Source of the DNA: Streptomyces hawaiiensis
GTDB taxonomy: Bacteria; Actinomycetota; Actinomycetes; Streptomycetales; Streptomycetaceae
Length of the DNA: 64,000 bases
Direction of reading: 5' to 3'
Assembly (NCBI RefSeq): GCF_004803895.1
Contig: NZ_CP021978.1
Span: 8,060,001 to 8,124,000 of the forward strand
The translations under genes were made by a program, and so were the position numbers. This document shows, in pieces, positions 17,090 to 25,883 of this stretch (positions are counted from its first letter, which is position 1; every line of letters begins with the position of its first letter). The notes beneath the pieces were generated by a model. It was not told where the DNA came from. It ran no database searches and saw nothing but the letters and a program-made list of their open reading frames with translations.

Positions 17090-18424
17090 GTGAAGGAAAT
17101 AGTCGACGCCGTCCTCTCCGGTGAGGCGACCGCTGCCGACTATGCGGCGCTGCGACTCCCGGACAGCTACCGGGGCGTTGTCATCCGCAAAGAGGATACG
17201 GAGATGTTCGCGGGCATTCCAAGTCATGAGAAGGACCCCCGCAAGTCGCTTCATCTGGACGAAGTGCCACTGCCCGAACTCGGCCCCGGCGAGGCGCTCG
17301 TTGCGGTGATGGCCAGCTCGGTCAACTACAACTCCGTCTGGACCTCGATCTTCGAGCCGCTGCCGACGTTCGGCTTCCTGGAGCGGTACGGCAAGCTCTC
17401 CGAGCTCACGAAGCGCCACGACCTGCCATATCACATCATCGGCTCCGACCTCGCGGGCGTCGTCCTGCGCACCGGCCCGGGCGTCAACGCCTGGCGCCCC
17501 GGCGACGAGGTCGTCGCGCACTGTCTGTCCGTCGAGCTGGAGTCCTCGGACGGCCACAACGACACGATGCTCGACCCCGAGCAGCGCATCTGGGGCTTCG
17601 AGACCAACTTCGGCGGCCTGGCAGAGCTCGCGCTGGTCAAGTCCAATCAGCTGATGCCGAAGGCCCAGCACCTGAGCTGGGAGGAGGCCGCCGCGCCCGG
17701 TCTGGTGAACTCCACCGCCTACCGGCAGCTGGTCTCCCGCAACGGCGCCGGCATGAAGCAGGGCGACAACGTCCTCATTTGGGGCGCGAGCGGCGGACTC
17801 GGCTCGTACGCCACCCAGTTCGCGCTGGCCGGCGGCGCCAACCCGATCTGTGTCGTCTCCAGCGACCAGAAGGCGGACATCTGCCGCTCGATGGGCGCCG
17901 AGGCGATCATCGACCGCAGCGCCGAGGGCTACAAGTTCTGGAAGGACGAGCACACCCAGGACCCCAAGGAGTGGAAGCGCTTCGGCAAGCGCATCCGCGA
18001 GCTCACCGGCGGCGAGGACATCGACATCGTCTTCGAGCACCCGGGCCGCGAGACCTTCGGCGCGAGCGTCTTCGTCACCCGCAAGGGCGGCACCATCACC
18101 ACCTGCGCCTCGACCTCGGGCTACATGCACGAGTACGACAACCGCTACCTGTGGATGTCGCTGAAGCGGATCATCGGTTCACACTTCGCCAACTACCGCG
18201 AGGCGTGGGAGGCCAACCGCCTGGTCGCCAAGGGGAAGATCCACCCGACGCTGTCGAAGGTGTACTCGCTGGAGGACACCGGCCAGGCCGCGTACGACGT
18301 GCACCGCAACCTCCACCAGGGCAAGGTCGGTGTGCTGTGCCTGGCGCCCGAGGAGGGCATGGGCGTGCGCGACGAGGGGATGCGCGCCAAACACCTCGAC
18401 GCCGTCAACCGCTTCCGCACCTGA
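17090..18424 (+). CDS. ccr: Crotonyl-CoA carboxylase/reductase
   Basis: Reductively carboxylates crotonyl-CoA to ethylmalonyl-CoA with NADPH and CO2; some relatives act on longer enoyl-CoAs. 444 aa, the full family length. It is an MDR fold with the nucleotide loop WGASGGLGSYATQFA. All four CO2-site residues known from the Kitasatospora setae enzyme fall at identical numbers: Asn81 (VNYNSVW), Phe170 and Glu171 (WGFETNFGGLAE), His365 (GSHFANY), so carboxylation should work. GTG 17090 follows GGAGGA by about eight bases. It is the first gene of a two-gene unit with the hydroxyacyl-CoA dehydrogenase and supplies extender units for the PKS. Confidence 0.96.
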   Translation: MKEIVDAVLSGEATAADYAALRLPDSYRGVVIRKEDTEMFAGIPSHEKDPRKSLHLDEVPLPELGPGEALVAVMASSVNYNSVWTSIFEPLPTFGFLERYGKLSELTKRHDLPYHIIGSDLAGVVLRTGPGVNAWRPGDEVVAHCLSVELESSDGHNDTMLDPEQRIWGFETNFGGLAELALVKSNQLMPKAQHLSWEEAAAPGLVNSTAYRQLVSRNGAGMKQGDNVLIWGASGGLGSYATQFALAGGANPICVVSSDQKADICRSMGAEAIIDRSAEGYKFWKDEHTQDPKEWKRFGKRIRELTGGEDIDIVFEHPGRETFGASVFVTRKGGTITTCASTSGYMHEYDNRYLWMSLKRIIGSHFANYREAWEANRLVAKGKIHPTLSKVYSLEDTGQAAYDVHRNLHQGKVGVLCLAPEEGMGVRDEGMRAKHLDAVNRFRT

Positions 18425-18457
18425 TCAACCGTCTACGAGAACGCAAGGATGCAGTAC

Positions 18458-20191
18458 ATGACACAGAAGCCCAGCGTCATCGGGGTGGTGGGTCTCGGGG
18501 CTGTCGGCGAGGCGATGCTGCGCCTGGTGGCCGACGCGGGATACACGGCCGTGGGGGTGGATCGGGAACTCGACGTGCTGGCCCGCGTCGAGCGACGTAT
18601 GAAGGCCAGGTCAGGAGGCCACACCTGGGACAAGGACGGTTGCACGCTGACCAACGATACGGCGCTCCTGGCCCGCGCCGACGTCGTGATCGAAGCCGTG
18701 GACGAAGACCTGGCCACCAAGGTCGATGTCCTGCGCCGCCTGCACAGCCTGTGCCCGAACGAGACGGTGCTCCTCTCCACCACGGCTTCGCTTCCGCTGC
18801 CCCGCCTCGCCATCGCCTCGGGCCGCCCCGAGCGGACCGGGGGACTGCGGTTGTTCAGGCCGCCGGTCGTCGGTGGTGCCGTCGAGTCCGTGTTCACCTC
18901 GATGAGCCTGGACGACGCCATCAGCACCGTGGAGCAACTGGTGGCGCAGCTGGGTCTCGCACCGACGGCCGTCGGCACACACGCGGGCCCGCTGGCCACC
19001 GAACTCGTGTACGCGAGCCTCAACCGCGCGGTCGCCCTGGTCGAGGAGGGCTTCGTCCCCGCGCAGAGCGTGGATACGGCCATGCGCCTAGGCTGCGGAC
19101 TGCCCGCCGGGCCGCTGCAACTCCTCGATGAACTGGGCCTGGACGGAGTCCACGCCCACCTGTCCGAGCTGTGGGCGCGCACCGGCGACGACGCCTTCCG
19201 GCCCACCCCCCTGCTGACCTCCATGGTCCGCGGCGGCGCGCTGGGGCGAAAGAGCGGTGAGGGCTTCTACCGCTACGACGACGAGGGCCGGGCGTACCCG
19301 GGCGGTGGCACCGACGGAGCGGGGAGCGACGCCCCCGGCGCGCAGCCCGTGGCACGCGTCGGTGTGCTCGGGTCCGGCACCATGGCCCGTGGCATCGCCG
19401 AGGTCTGCGCGGTCGCGGGACTGCGTACGACCCTGGTGGCGCGCAGTGAGGAGAAGGCACGCCGCGCCCTCGACTCCGTCGACGCCTCGCTCACCAAGGC
19501 GGTGCGCCGCGGCAAGGTCACCCCCGATCAGAAGGCCGGGGCGCTCGCTGTCCTCGACGGGGCCGAGGACTTCGGGGCCCTCGCCGACTGCGACCTGGTG
19601 ATCGAGGCGACGGCCGAGGACCTGCCGCTCAAGCGGAGCCTGTTCGCGCGGCTCGGCTCGGTCTGCCGCCCCGGTGCGCTGCTCGCCACCACGACGTCCA
19701 GCCTGTCCGTCGCCACATGTACCGGGCCGGCCGATCGGCCCGGTGATGTCCTCGGCCTGCACTTCTTCAATCCGGCGCCCGTGATGAAGCTCGTCGAGCT
19801 GGTCCGCACCCCGGACACCGGCGACCAGGTGATGGCGGCTGCGCGTGCCTTCTGCGATCAGCTCGGCAAGGTCGCCGTGGAGTGTCCGGACGAGGCCGGG
19901 TTCATCGTCAACCGCCTGTTGTTCCCCTATCTCGCCGACGCGATACGCCTGTTGGACCGGTACGGCGTCGACATCAAGGAGCTCGACGACGCGGTGAAGG
20001 ACGGATTCGGGTACCCCATGGGGCCCTTCGCGCTGCTCGACAGCATCGGCTTGGACGTCTCGCTCGCCATTCTGCGGTGCCTGCACAAGGAGTTCCCCGA
20101 CGGCGGGAACGAACCACCCGCTGCCATCAAGGAGTTGGTCACTTGCGGCTTCCTCGGCCGCAAGAGCGGGCAGGGCTTCCGGCGGGCGTGA
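18458..20191 (+). CDS. Fused double 3-hydroxyacyl-CoA dehydrogenase
   Basis: Two 3-hydroxyacyl-CoA dehydrogenase units in tandem, ~578 aa. It probably makes 3-hydroxybutyryl-CoA from acetoacetyl-CoA ahead of CCR. Unit 1 has the Rossmann loop GVVGLGAVGEAM, but its catalytic box reads LRLFRPPVVGG where HFFNP is expected, so it has lost the catalytic histidine. Unit 2 is intact: GVLGSGTMARGIAEV, TTTSSLSV, GLHFFNPAPVMKLVEL, EAGFIVNRLLFPY. Both halves end in a GRKSG-GF(Y/R)R motif. I prefer ATG 18458 over ATG 18449 because AAGGA is well spaced only for the former. Convergent with the LAL gene 25 bases on. A dehydratase giving crotonyl-CoA is not in the window. Confidence 0.88.
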   Translation: MTQKPSVIGVVGLGAVGEAMLRLVADAGYTAVGVDRELDVLARVERRMKARSGGHTWDKDGCTLTNDTALLARADVVIEAVDEDLATKVDVLRRLHSLCPNETVLLSTTASLPLPRLAIASGRPERTGGLRLFRPPVVGGAVESVFTSMSLDDAISTVEQLVAQLGLAPTAVGTHAGPLATELVYASLNRAVALVEEGFVPAQSVDTAMRLGCGLPAGPLQLLDELGLDGVHAHLSELWARTGDDAFRPTPLLTSMVRGGALGRKSGEGFYRYDDEGRAYPGGGTDGAGSDAPGAQPVARVGVLGSGTMARGIAEVCAVAGLRTTLVARSEEKARRALDSVDASLTKAVRRGKVTPDQKAGALAVLDGAEDFGALADCDLVIEATAEDLPLKRSLFARLGSVCRPGALLATTTSSLSVATCTGPADRPGDVLGLHFFNPAPVMKLVELVRTPDTGDQVMAAARAFCDQLGKVAVECPDEAGFIVNRLLFPYLADAIRLLDRYGVDIKELDDAVKDGFGYPMGPFALLDSIGLDVSLAILRCLHKEFPDGGNEPPAAIKELVTCGFLGRKSGQGFRRA

Positions 20192-20216
20192 GAGGCGGCC
20201 CGCCGGGCCGTACCCG

Positions 20217-22805
20217 TCACCGGCCGACTGGATCCCGGGTCGGGCCGGCCGTCTCCCGGGCGAGGGCCCGGGGGAGGGCGGCCCGGCCGCGTACCCCCAA
20301 CTTCTGGTAGATGCGCGTCAGATGCTGCTCGACGGTGCTTGGCGTGATGAAGAGCTGCTCGGCGATCTCCCGGTTGATGAGTCCGTCGGCGGCGAGGCGG
20401 GCGACGCGCTGCTCGGCCTTGCTGAGGACCGCCGACGTACCGGCGCCTTCGGCCCGCTCGCCGCCCTCGGGCTTCCGCCCGCCGCAGTCGTCCCCGGACG
20501 AGGCCGGGACAAGCCGGTCGTACAGCCGTTGTGCCCTGCGGCGCAGCCATGCGCTGCCCTGGCCCGGCCGGGCCAGCTCCTCCTCCAGGAAGCGGCGCGC
20601 CTGGACCGGGCTGCCAAGCTCGATCAGCGCCTCGGCCGCGTGCACCCGCCAGGCCGTGAACACCGATACGTCCAGCTCCCAGGCCGACATCAGGTCCCGG
20701 CAGGCGTAGAAGTCACCGAGCGCCGCCTGGTAGCGGCCCGCGGACAGATGGTGGCGGCCCCGCGCCTGCAAGTAGTGCAGACCGGGCAGGGACTGGAACA
20801 TCTCCTGGGGTACGGGGATACGGAAGCACGCGGCCGATGCCTCGACGTCCCCGAGCCCCGCGTAGGCCAGGGCCTTCGCGGACAGCGGCAGGCCGATGGC
20901 GACGCCCCAGGCCGGTGCGGAGATCAGCGCGAGAGCCTGGTCCGCGCGTCTGCGCGCGGTCTCGAAGCGGCCGAGCCAGCTCTCCAGGATCGCGCTGGCG
21001 GCCAGCAGGATCGCCCGTGTCGTGGCAGTGCGTCCGGTGGAGCCTTGGACCAGCAGGTCGCACCATTCGGCGGCGCGGTCGAGGCGCGTGGCACGGATGA
21101 GGGAGATGAGCGCGGCCATGGCCGGTGCCACCGGCGGGTCGTGCAGGACCACGCCCTGCAGCAGTTGCTCCGCGGCTTCGACGGCCCCGCGGGTCGGCCC
21201 TTCGGTGAGCAGCGAGGCGAGCACGATAGCCCCGTCCGAGTGCCGGTCCACGGCCCCGGTGCCGTGGCCGAGCACCCGCTCGCCGTCGCCCGGCGCGCGG
21301 TGGTAACGGGCCCCGAGCGAGGGGTAGAAGTACGCGAACCAGATATGCAGCGTGTCCAAGCGCGCTTGGAGGAGCTCGGGCAACTGGTCCCGGGCGGCGT
21401 CGAGGTCGGCGAAGAGAGCATCGGCGTCCTGCGGGCGGCCCAGCCACAGCAGGTACGTGATGAGCATGAGCCCGTGCTCCCGGCTCAGGAGGCCGCGCCC
21501 GTGGTCGGCGAGGAGCCCGGCCAGGTGGTGACGAACTGCGGCGGGGTCCATCTCCCAGGCAGCCTGGGCGAGTTCGGCCCGGACCGCCGCCTTGTACGCT
21601 CCCTCCCCGCAGGCCTCGTACGCGCTCTGCAGACAGGTGACGGCCCACTCGGCGTCGTGCTCGCGCAGTGCCTGCGCCGCGGCGTCCCGCAGGGCTGACA
21701 TCGCCCACTCGTCCGCACAGGGGCCCGCGCACATCAGGTGCTCTGCCACTTCTCGCGGCTCGGCCCCGGTCTCGTGCAGCACCCTCGCGGCCCGGAGGTG
21801 CAGCCCCGCCCGTTCGTCGGGTGCCATCTCGTCGAGGACGTTGACCCGCGCGGCGTCCAGGCGGTAGCGGGTGCCGTCGGTCAGACCGACGGCCTCCAGG
21901 GCGCCGACGGCCTGCGCGGCTCTGCCGACGGGCACGCCGAGGTGGCGAAGGAGACGCTGTACGTTCTCGGCGGGGCTTGCCGCGTCGAGAACGGCGAGGG
22001 CCTGAGCGGTGCGCAGTACGTCGTCTCCCAGCTGGCCCAGGACGTACTGGACGGCGAGGCGGATGGCCTCGTTCCCTGCGGGTGGCGCGGCATCTCCGCA
22101 GGCTCCTGCTGCGCTTCCGGCGGCCGGTTCCTCGGTCGCGGCCCGGTCCCATGCCAGCGCCTGCAGCAACAACGGGCTGCCTCCGGAGGCCTGTTGCCAC
22201 CCGGGGGCGGCCTGCCGGGCGAGGTCGGCTCCCAGGTGCTCGGCCAGCAGGCTCTCGGTGCACCGGGTGCACAAGGGCGCCAGGCGGATCAGCGTGCACC
22301 TGGGGTTGCGGACACACTCGGCGGCCACCGCCTGGTTGCCCCGGGCGAGCTCGGCACGTCCCGAGAGGACGACCAGGATGCGCAGCGAGGCCACCCGGCG
22401 GGTGAGGTGGAGCAGGCATTCCAGGGACGCGTCGTCGATCTCGTGGACGTCGTCGACGGTGATGACCAGGGGGGTGTGCTCGGCGCCGGACACCAGGCGG
22501 TACACGGCGTCGACCGCCTCGGCAGGGGTCTCGCTCCGGCCGGCGGCCACGTGCGGGGCCAGGCCCCCGGCGGCGAGCAGCTGCATGACCACGCCCAAGG
22601 GGAGGGTCCGCTCCGCTGCCGAGGCGACGGCGCTCAGGACGGTGGCCCCCGATGCCTCCGCGTGCGCCTGGATGTAGTGGATCAGCGAGGTCCGGCCCAT
22701 CCCGGGTGCGCCGAGGACGAGGGCGGCGCAACCGCTGCCCCCCTGCGCCTGGGCGAACAGCTCCGCAAGGAGCCGTCGCGCCGTGCACCTTTCCGCTGTC
22801 TTCAC
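20217..22805 (-). CDS. LAL-type LuxR regulator, probable cluster activator
   Basis: A pathway-specific-type LAL regulator of ~862 aa. It carries an N-terminal nucleotide-binding region with LVLGAPGMGRTSL (a Walker A in which the usual Lys is Arg), a Walker B-like PLVITVDDVHEIDDASL, a long helical TPR-like region, and a C-terminal LuxR HTH (LSKAEQRVARLAADG, NREIAEQLFITPSTVEQHL). GTG 22805 follows GGAGG; an ATG at 22904 would lack one and cover the promoter region. It lies inside the cluster, divergent from the KAS gene, with CCCCCTA sites between them. Activation of the cluster is inferred from family and place. Confidence 0.87.
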   Translation of the reverse strand: MKTAERCTARRLLAELFAQAQGGSGCAALVLGAPGMGRTSLIHYIQAHAEASGATVLSAVASAAERTLPLGVVMQLLAAGGLAPHVAAGRSETPAEAVDAVYRLVSGAEHTPLVITVDDVHEIDDASLECLLHLTRRVASLRILVVLSGRAELARGNQAVAAECVRNPRCTLIRLAPLCTRCTESLLAEHLGADLARQAAPGWQQASGGSPLLLQALAWDRAATEEPAAGSAAGACGDAAPPAGNEAIRLAVQYVLGQLGDDVLRTAQALAVLDAASPAENVQRLLRHLGVPVGRAAQAVGALEAVGLTDGTRYRLDAARVNVLDEMAPDERAGLHLRAARVLHETGAEPREVAEHLMCAGPCADEWAMSALRDAAAQALREHDAEWAVTCLQSAYEACGEGAYKAAVRAELAQAAWEMDPAAVRHHLAGLLADHGRGLLSREHGLMLITYLLWLGRPQDADALFADLDAARDQLPELLQARLDTLHIWFAYFYPSLGARYHRAPGDGERVLGHGTGAVDRHSDGAIVLASLLTEGPTRGAVEAAEQLLQGVVLHDPPVAPAMAALISLIRATRLDRAAEWCDLLVQGSTGRTATTRAILLAASAILESWLGRFETARRRADQALALISAPAWGVAIGLPLSAKALAYAGLGDVEASAACFRIPVPQEMFQSLPGLHYLQARGRHHLSAGRYQAALGDFYACRDLMSAWELDVSVFTAWRVHAAEALIELGSPVQARRFLEEELARPGQGSAWLRRRAQRLYDRLVPASSGDDCGGRKPEGGERAEGAGTSAVLSKAEQRVARLAADGLINREIAEQLFITPSTVEQHLTRIYQKLGVRGRAALPRALARETAGPTRDPVGR

Positions 22806-22884
22806 GGCTGGCCTGCCTCCACTGTCTCGCCGGATGCCTGCGTGCGTACCAATCGTATGTATGGGCCACACACCACAGGTACTC

Positions 22885-23054
22885 CCCCCTACCGCGGTGA
22901 TCATGTCCTGCCGGGGGGGCGACCGGGCCGCTCCGGCCTCCGGACCTCAGCCTCCGGACCGGCCTGCACATGCGCCCGCCGGTATGCAGGGCCGGAAATC
23001 ATGAAACCCCCTGTACCCGGTCTCCCTTTATAGGGGGGTGCGGGCAACCCCCTA
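22885..23054. promoter_or_regulatory. Heptamer sites between LAL regulator and KAS II genes
   Basis: CCCCCTA at 22885-22891; then TAGGGGG at 23031-23037 and CCCCCTA at 23048-23054, the last two forming a perfect inverted pair with a 10-base spacer. A near copy, CCCCCTG, is at 23007. The region is 440 bases long without a gene and must hold the promoters of both divergent genes. Confidence 0.52.
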
Positions 23055-23246
23055 ACCGCCAACTCCCCGCGAAAAGGGGCAGCTTGCAAGCCGGCTGGAC
23101 CGTTGGCTAGCGTGCGGACGCATGCGGATCTGTCCCTTCTCCTTCGATCCTTTTCCGGCATCCGCCTGACAAGAGAAGGGGCGTGCAGCCCGATTGCCGT
23201 GGGCGGCGCGATGAGGCGAATCGGCACGAGAAGGGACAGGAAGACA

Positions 23247-24452
23247 GTGGACGTATGGGTTACCGGCCTTGGTGCCATGACACCGCTCGGCGCGGATATG
23301 CCGAGCACGTGGGCAGCCATGCAGAACGGCGCCAACGGAATTGGGCGCCTTGAGGAGGACTGGGCCCAGGAACTGCCTGTGCGCATCGCCGCGCGTCTTT
23401 CGGGAAATCCCGCCGAGTCCATGGACCGGACCGAGGCACGCCGCCTCGACCGGGCCGAGCAGATCGCCGTCGTGACGGCGCGGGAAGCCTGGACGGACGC
23501 GGGCGCCCCCGAGGTCGACCCGGAGCGCTTCGCGGTGGTAGTGGGTACGGGCATCGGGGGGATCACCTCGCTGCTCGGGCAGAACCACAACCTGGAGACG
23601 AAGGGTCCGCGCCGAGTGTCCCCGCACACGGTGCCCATGCTGATGGCCAATGGCCCCGCCGCGTGCGTGAGTATGGACCTGGGAGCGCTCGCAGGCGCCC
23701 ACGCCCCGGTCAGCGCGTGCGCCTCCGGGGCTGAGGCCATCGCCCTCGGCCTCGACTTGATCCGGGCCGGCCGGGCCGACGTCGTCGTGGCGGGCGGCGT
23801 GGAGGCCAGCGTCCACCCGCTGCCGCTGACCGCGTTCGCGCAGATGATGGCCCTGTCCACCGCCAACGACGACCCTGAGGGCGCCTGCCGCCCCTTCGAC
23901 GCAAAGCGCAACGGCTTCGTCCTCGCCGAAGGGGGAACCGTCGTGGTCCTGGAGCGGGCCGAGCACGCCCGCGCCCGAGGCGGCCGTGCGTATGCCGCCG
24001 CTCTGGGCGCCGGTATCAGCTCAAGTGCCGCCCACATCACAGCCTCCGACGTACCGGGCCAGGTACGCGCCATCACTCGGTCGTTGCGGGACGCGGGCGT
24101 CGGCCCCAGGGACGTGGGCCATGTGCACGCGCACGCCACGTCCACGCCGCAGGGCGATGTGGCCGAGGCCCGGGCCATCGTCGAGACCATCGGCACACAC
24201 CCGGTGGTGACCGCCACGAAATCCATGACCGGCCACATGCTGGGGGCCTCCGGGGCCGCTGGCGCGGCTGCCGCGCTCCTCGCACTGCGCGACGGCAAGG
24301 TGCCCGCCACGCGTAATCTGCGCGACCTCGACCCCGAGGTCGAACTCGACGTCGTCATGGGCGAACCGCGGACCGGCCAGTGGCAGTCCGCCCTCGCCAA
24401 CTCCTTCGGCTTCGGAGGCCACAACGTCTCGCTGGTCTTCGGCCGCGTCTAG
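23247..24452 (+). CDS. FabF-type beta-ketoacyl-ACP synthase II, likely self-resistance copy
   Basis: A stand-alone elongating ketosynthase of 401 aa. It shows WVTGLGAMTPLGADMP, the nucleophile Cys at ~158 in VSACASGAEAIALGLD, the two active-site histidines in HAHATSTPQGD and SMTGHMLGASG, and the C-terminal gate NSFGFGGHN with the Phe retained. It resembles housekeeping FabF rather than aromatic-polyketide chain-length factors. Thiolactomycin-type thiotetronates inhibit KAS I/II, and their clusters carry such an extra KAS, so target replacement is the best guess. A role in making the starter cannot be excluded. The GTG at 23247 has AGGA six bases before it; longer starts reach into the promoter region. 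Confidence 0.9.
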   Translation: MDVWVTGLGAMTPLGADMPSTWAAMQNGANGIGRLEEDWAQELPVRIAARLSGNPAESMDRTEARRLDRAEQIAVVTAREAWTDAGAPEVDPERFAVVVGTGIGGITSLLGQNHNLETKGPRRVSPHTVPMLMANGPAACVSMDLGALAGAHAPVSACASGAEAIALGLDLIRAGRADVVVAGGVEASVHPLPLTAFAQMMALSTANDDPEGACRPFDAKRNGFVLAEGGTVVVLERAEHARARGGRAYAAALGAGISSSAAHITASDVPGQVRAITRSLRDAGVGPRDVGHVHAHATSTPQGDVAEARAIVETIGTHPVVTATKSMTGHMLGASGAAGAAAALLALRDGKVPATRNLRDLDPEVELDVVMGEPRTGQWQSALANSFGFGGHNVSLVFGRV

Positions 24453-24487
24453 GGACTGCCCGGCCCGATCCGCCGAACACCCCTGAA

Positions 24488-24525
24488 GCCTGCCGGCCCG
24501 ATCCGCCGATACAGGGCCGGCAGGC
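24488..24525 (+). terminator. Hairpin after KAS II gene
   Basis: A perfect 12-bp stem, GCCTGCCGGCCC and its complement, with a 14-base loop, 36 bases after the KAS II stop. It separates that gene from the P450-PKS-NRPS operon. A GGCCCGATCCGCCGA direct repeat overlaps it. Confidence 0.6.
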
Positions 24526-24565
24526 CCCGAGCCTCCGGGCGCCTACGGAGCAACACACCTATTTC

Positions 24566-24598
24566 GCATGCCCGATCCGCATGCCCAATTTCGCATGC
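24566..24598. repeat. Three GCATGC palindromes before the P450-PKS operon
   Basis: GCATGC occurs at 24566, 24579 and 24593, spaced 13 and 14 bases. The outer two lie in identical TTTCGCATGCC contexts. The last ends 20 bases before the P450 start. It could be an operator array or a leader element of the main biosynthetic operon. Confidence 0.45.
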
Positions 24599-24617
24599 CT
24601 CCACGTGAAAGACTCAA

Positions 24618-25883
24618 ATGACAGGTCAGAAAGGTGAGGGCGAGCCGGTGTGTCCGCTTACTCTCGGATATGACTTCTACCGGGACCCGCAGCCGGTTTA
24701 CCGGGCCATCAAGAAGGATGGCGACAAGCCCACTGAAGTCACCCTCGAAACAGGGATGGCCTACATTCCGCCGAACCTGAAAGCATGGCTCGTCACCTCG
24801 TACGAGGACGTCGAATTCGTTCTGCGCGACCCCCGGTTTCGCAAGAGCATCGACGAGGCCATGCCCCTCTTCGCGGCGAACACCCCCGGCGGGGGACAGG
24901 CGCAGGCCCGCAGTTCGCTGCTCTACGACAACATGGCCAACAACGACCCGCCCACGCACACGGCGCTGCGCAAGCCGCTCAACGGGGCGTTCACCTCCCG
25001 GGCGGTCGCGCCGAAACGTCAGGTCATGGAGGAACTGGCCGCAAGCGCCCTGGACGCCGTGGCGGGCAACGCCGCCTTCGACCTGGTCCAGGACTTCGCG
25101 TTCCCGTACTCCATATCCGTGATCTGCGACACCCTCGGGGTGCCGCAGGACGACCGCCGCACGTTCCACGACTGGGTGCAGACGATCACGGGTGAGGCGG
25201 AGCCGGAGGTGCTGCGGCACGACGCCGGCCAGATGGTCGCCTATCTGTCCGGCCTGATCCGGCAGAAGCGGGCGTGGGACGCCGAGGACGTCCTGTCGCT
25301 GCTCGCGCGCTCACTCGACGAGCCCCAGGCCGTGGCACAGGCCTACGCGCTGCTCGCGGCCGGGTACGAGACGACGGCGAACCTGATCGTCACCGGTCTG
25401 CTGACCCTGGAGGCAGACCCGGAGCAGAAGAAGCGGCTGTGGGCGGACCGCTCGCTGGTCCCGGGCGCGGTCGAGGAGATGCTGCGGCATCAGTCGCCGT
25501 TCAACCTCTCGCTGTACCGCTACGTCACCGAGACCGCGGTGGTGGGCGGCGTGGAGATACCGGCCGGCTCCATCGTCTTCCTGGCCTTCGCCGCGGCCAA
25601 CCGGGACGAGGCGCGCTTCTCCGACCCGGATGACTTTGCCATCGACGTACCCCGCCGTGAACACCTGGCGTTCGGTGGTGGCATCCACAATTGCATCGGC
25701 AAGCACCTCGCCCGCCTTGAGGCCGAAGTCGCCTTCGACACACTCATTCGGCGCTGCCCCGAGCTCGCCGTGCTCACCCCGGCCGAGGACATGCGGTGGA
25801 AGGCGAGCCCGACGTTCCGCGGTCTGAAGAACCTGCTGGTCGGTCCGGGTCCGCTTCCCGCGCACTTGGAGGCGGCGTGTTGA
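24618..25883 (+). CDS. Cytochrome P450
   Basis: A class I bacterial P450, 421 aa, soluble. I-helix oxygen motif AGYETT, ExxR as EEMLR, and the heme loop FGGGIHNCIGKHLAR with the Cys ligand at ~359. In the published thiolactomycin/Tu 3010 work a P450 is needed for thiotetronate ring formation; the same role is inferred here. ATG 24618 has only a weak GAAAG site. Its stop overlaps the start of the KSQ gene, so it is translationally coupled to the PKS and is the first gene of the main operon. Ferredoxin and reductase partners are not in the window. Confidence 0.93.
   Translation: MTGQKGEGEPVCPLTLGYDFYRDPQPVYRAIKKDGDKPTEVTLETGMAYIPPNLKAWLVTSYEDVEFVLRDPRFRKSIDEAMPLFAANTPGGGQAQARSSLLYDNMANNDPPTHTALRKPLNGAFTSRAVAPKRQVMEELAASALDAVAGNAAFDLVQDFAFPYSISVICDTLGVPQDDRRTFHDWVQTITGEAEPEVLRHDAGQMVAYLSGLIRQKRAWDAEDVLSLLARSLDEPQAVAQAYALLAAGYETTANLIVTGLLTLEADPEQKKRLWADRSLVPGAVEEMLRHQSPFNLSLYRYVTETAVVGGVEIPAGSIVFLAFAAANRDEARFSDPDDFAIDVPRREHLAFGGGIHNCIGKHLARLEAEVAFDTLIRRCPELAVLTPAEDMRWKASPTFRGLKNLLVGPGPLPAHLEAAC

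Noticed and set aside
23103..23246. Upstream extension of the KAS II gene to 23103
   Set aside because: It would cover the promoter region and adds 48 residues that do not belong to the family; GTG 23247 gives the standard N-terminus.
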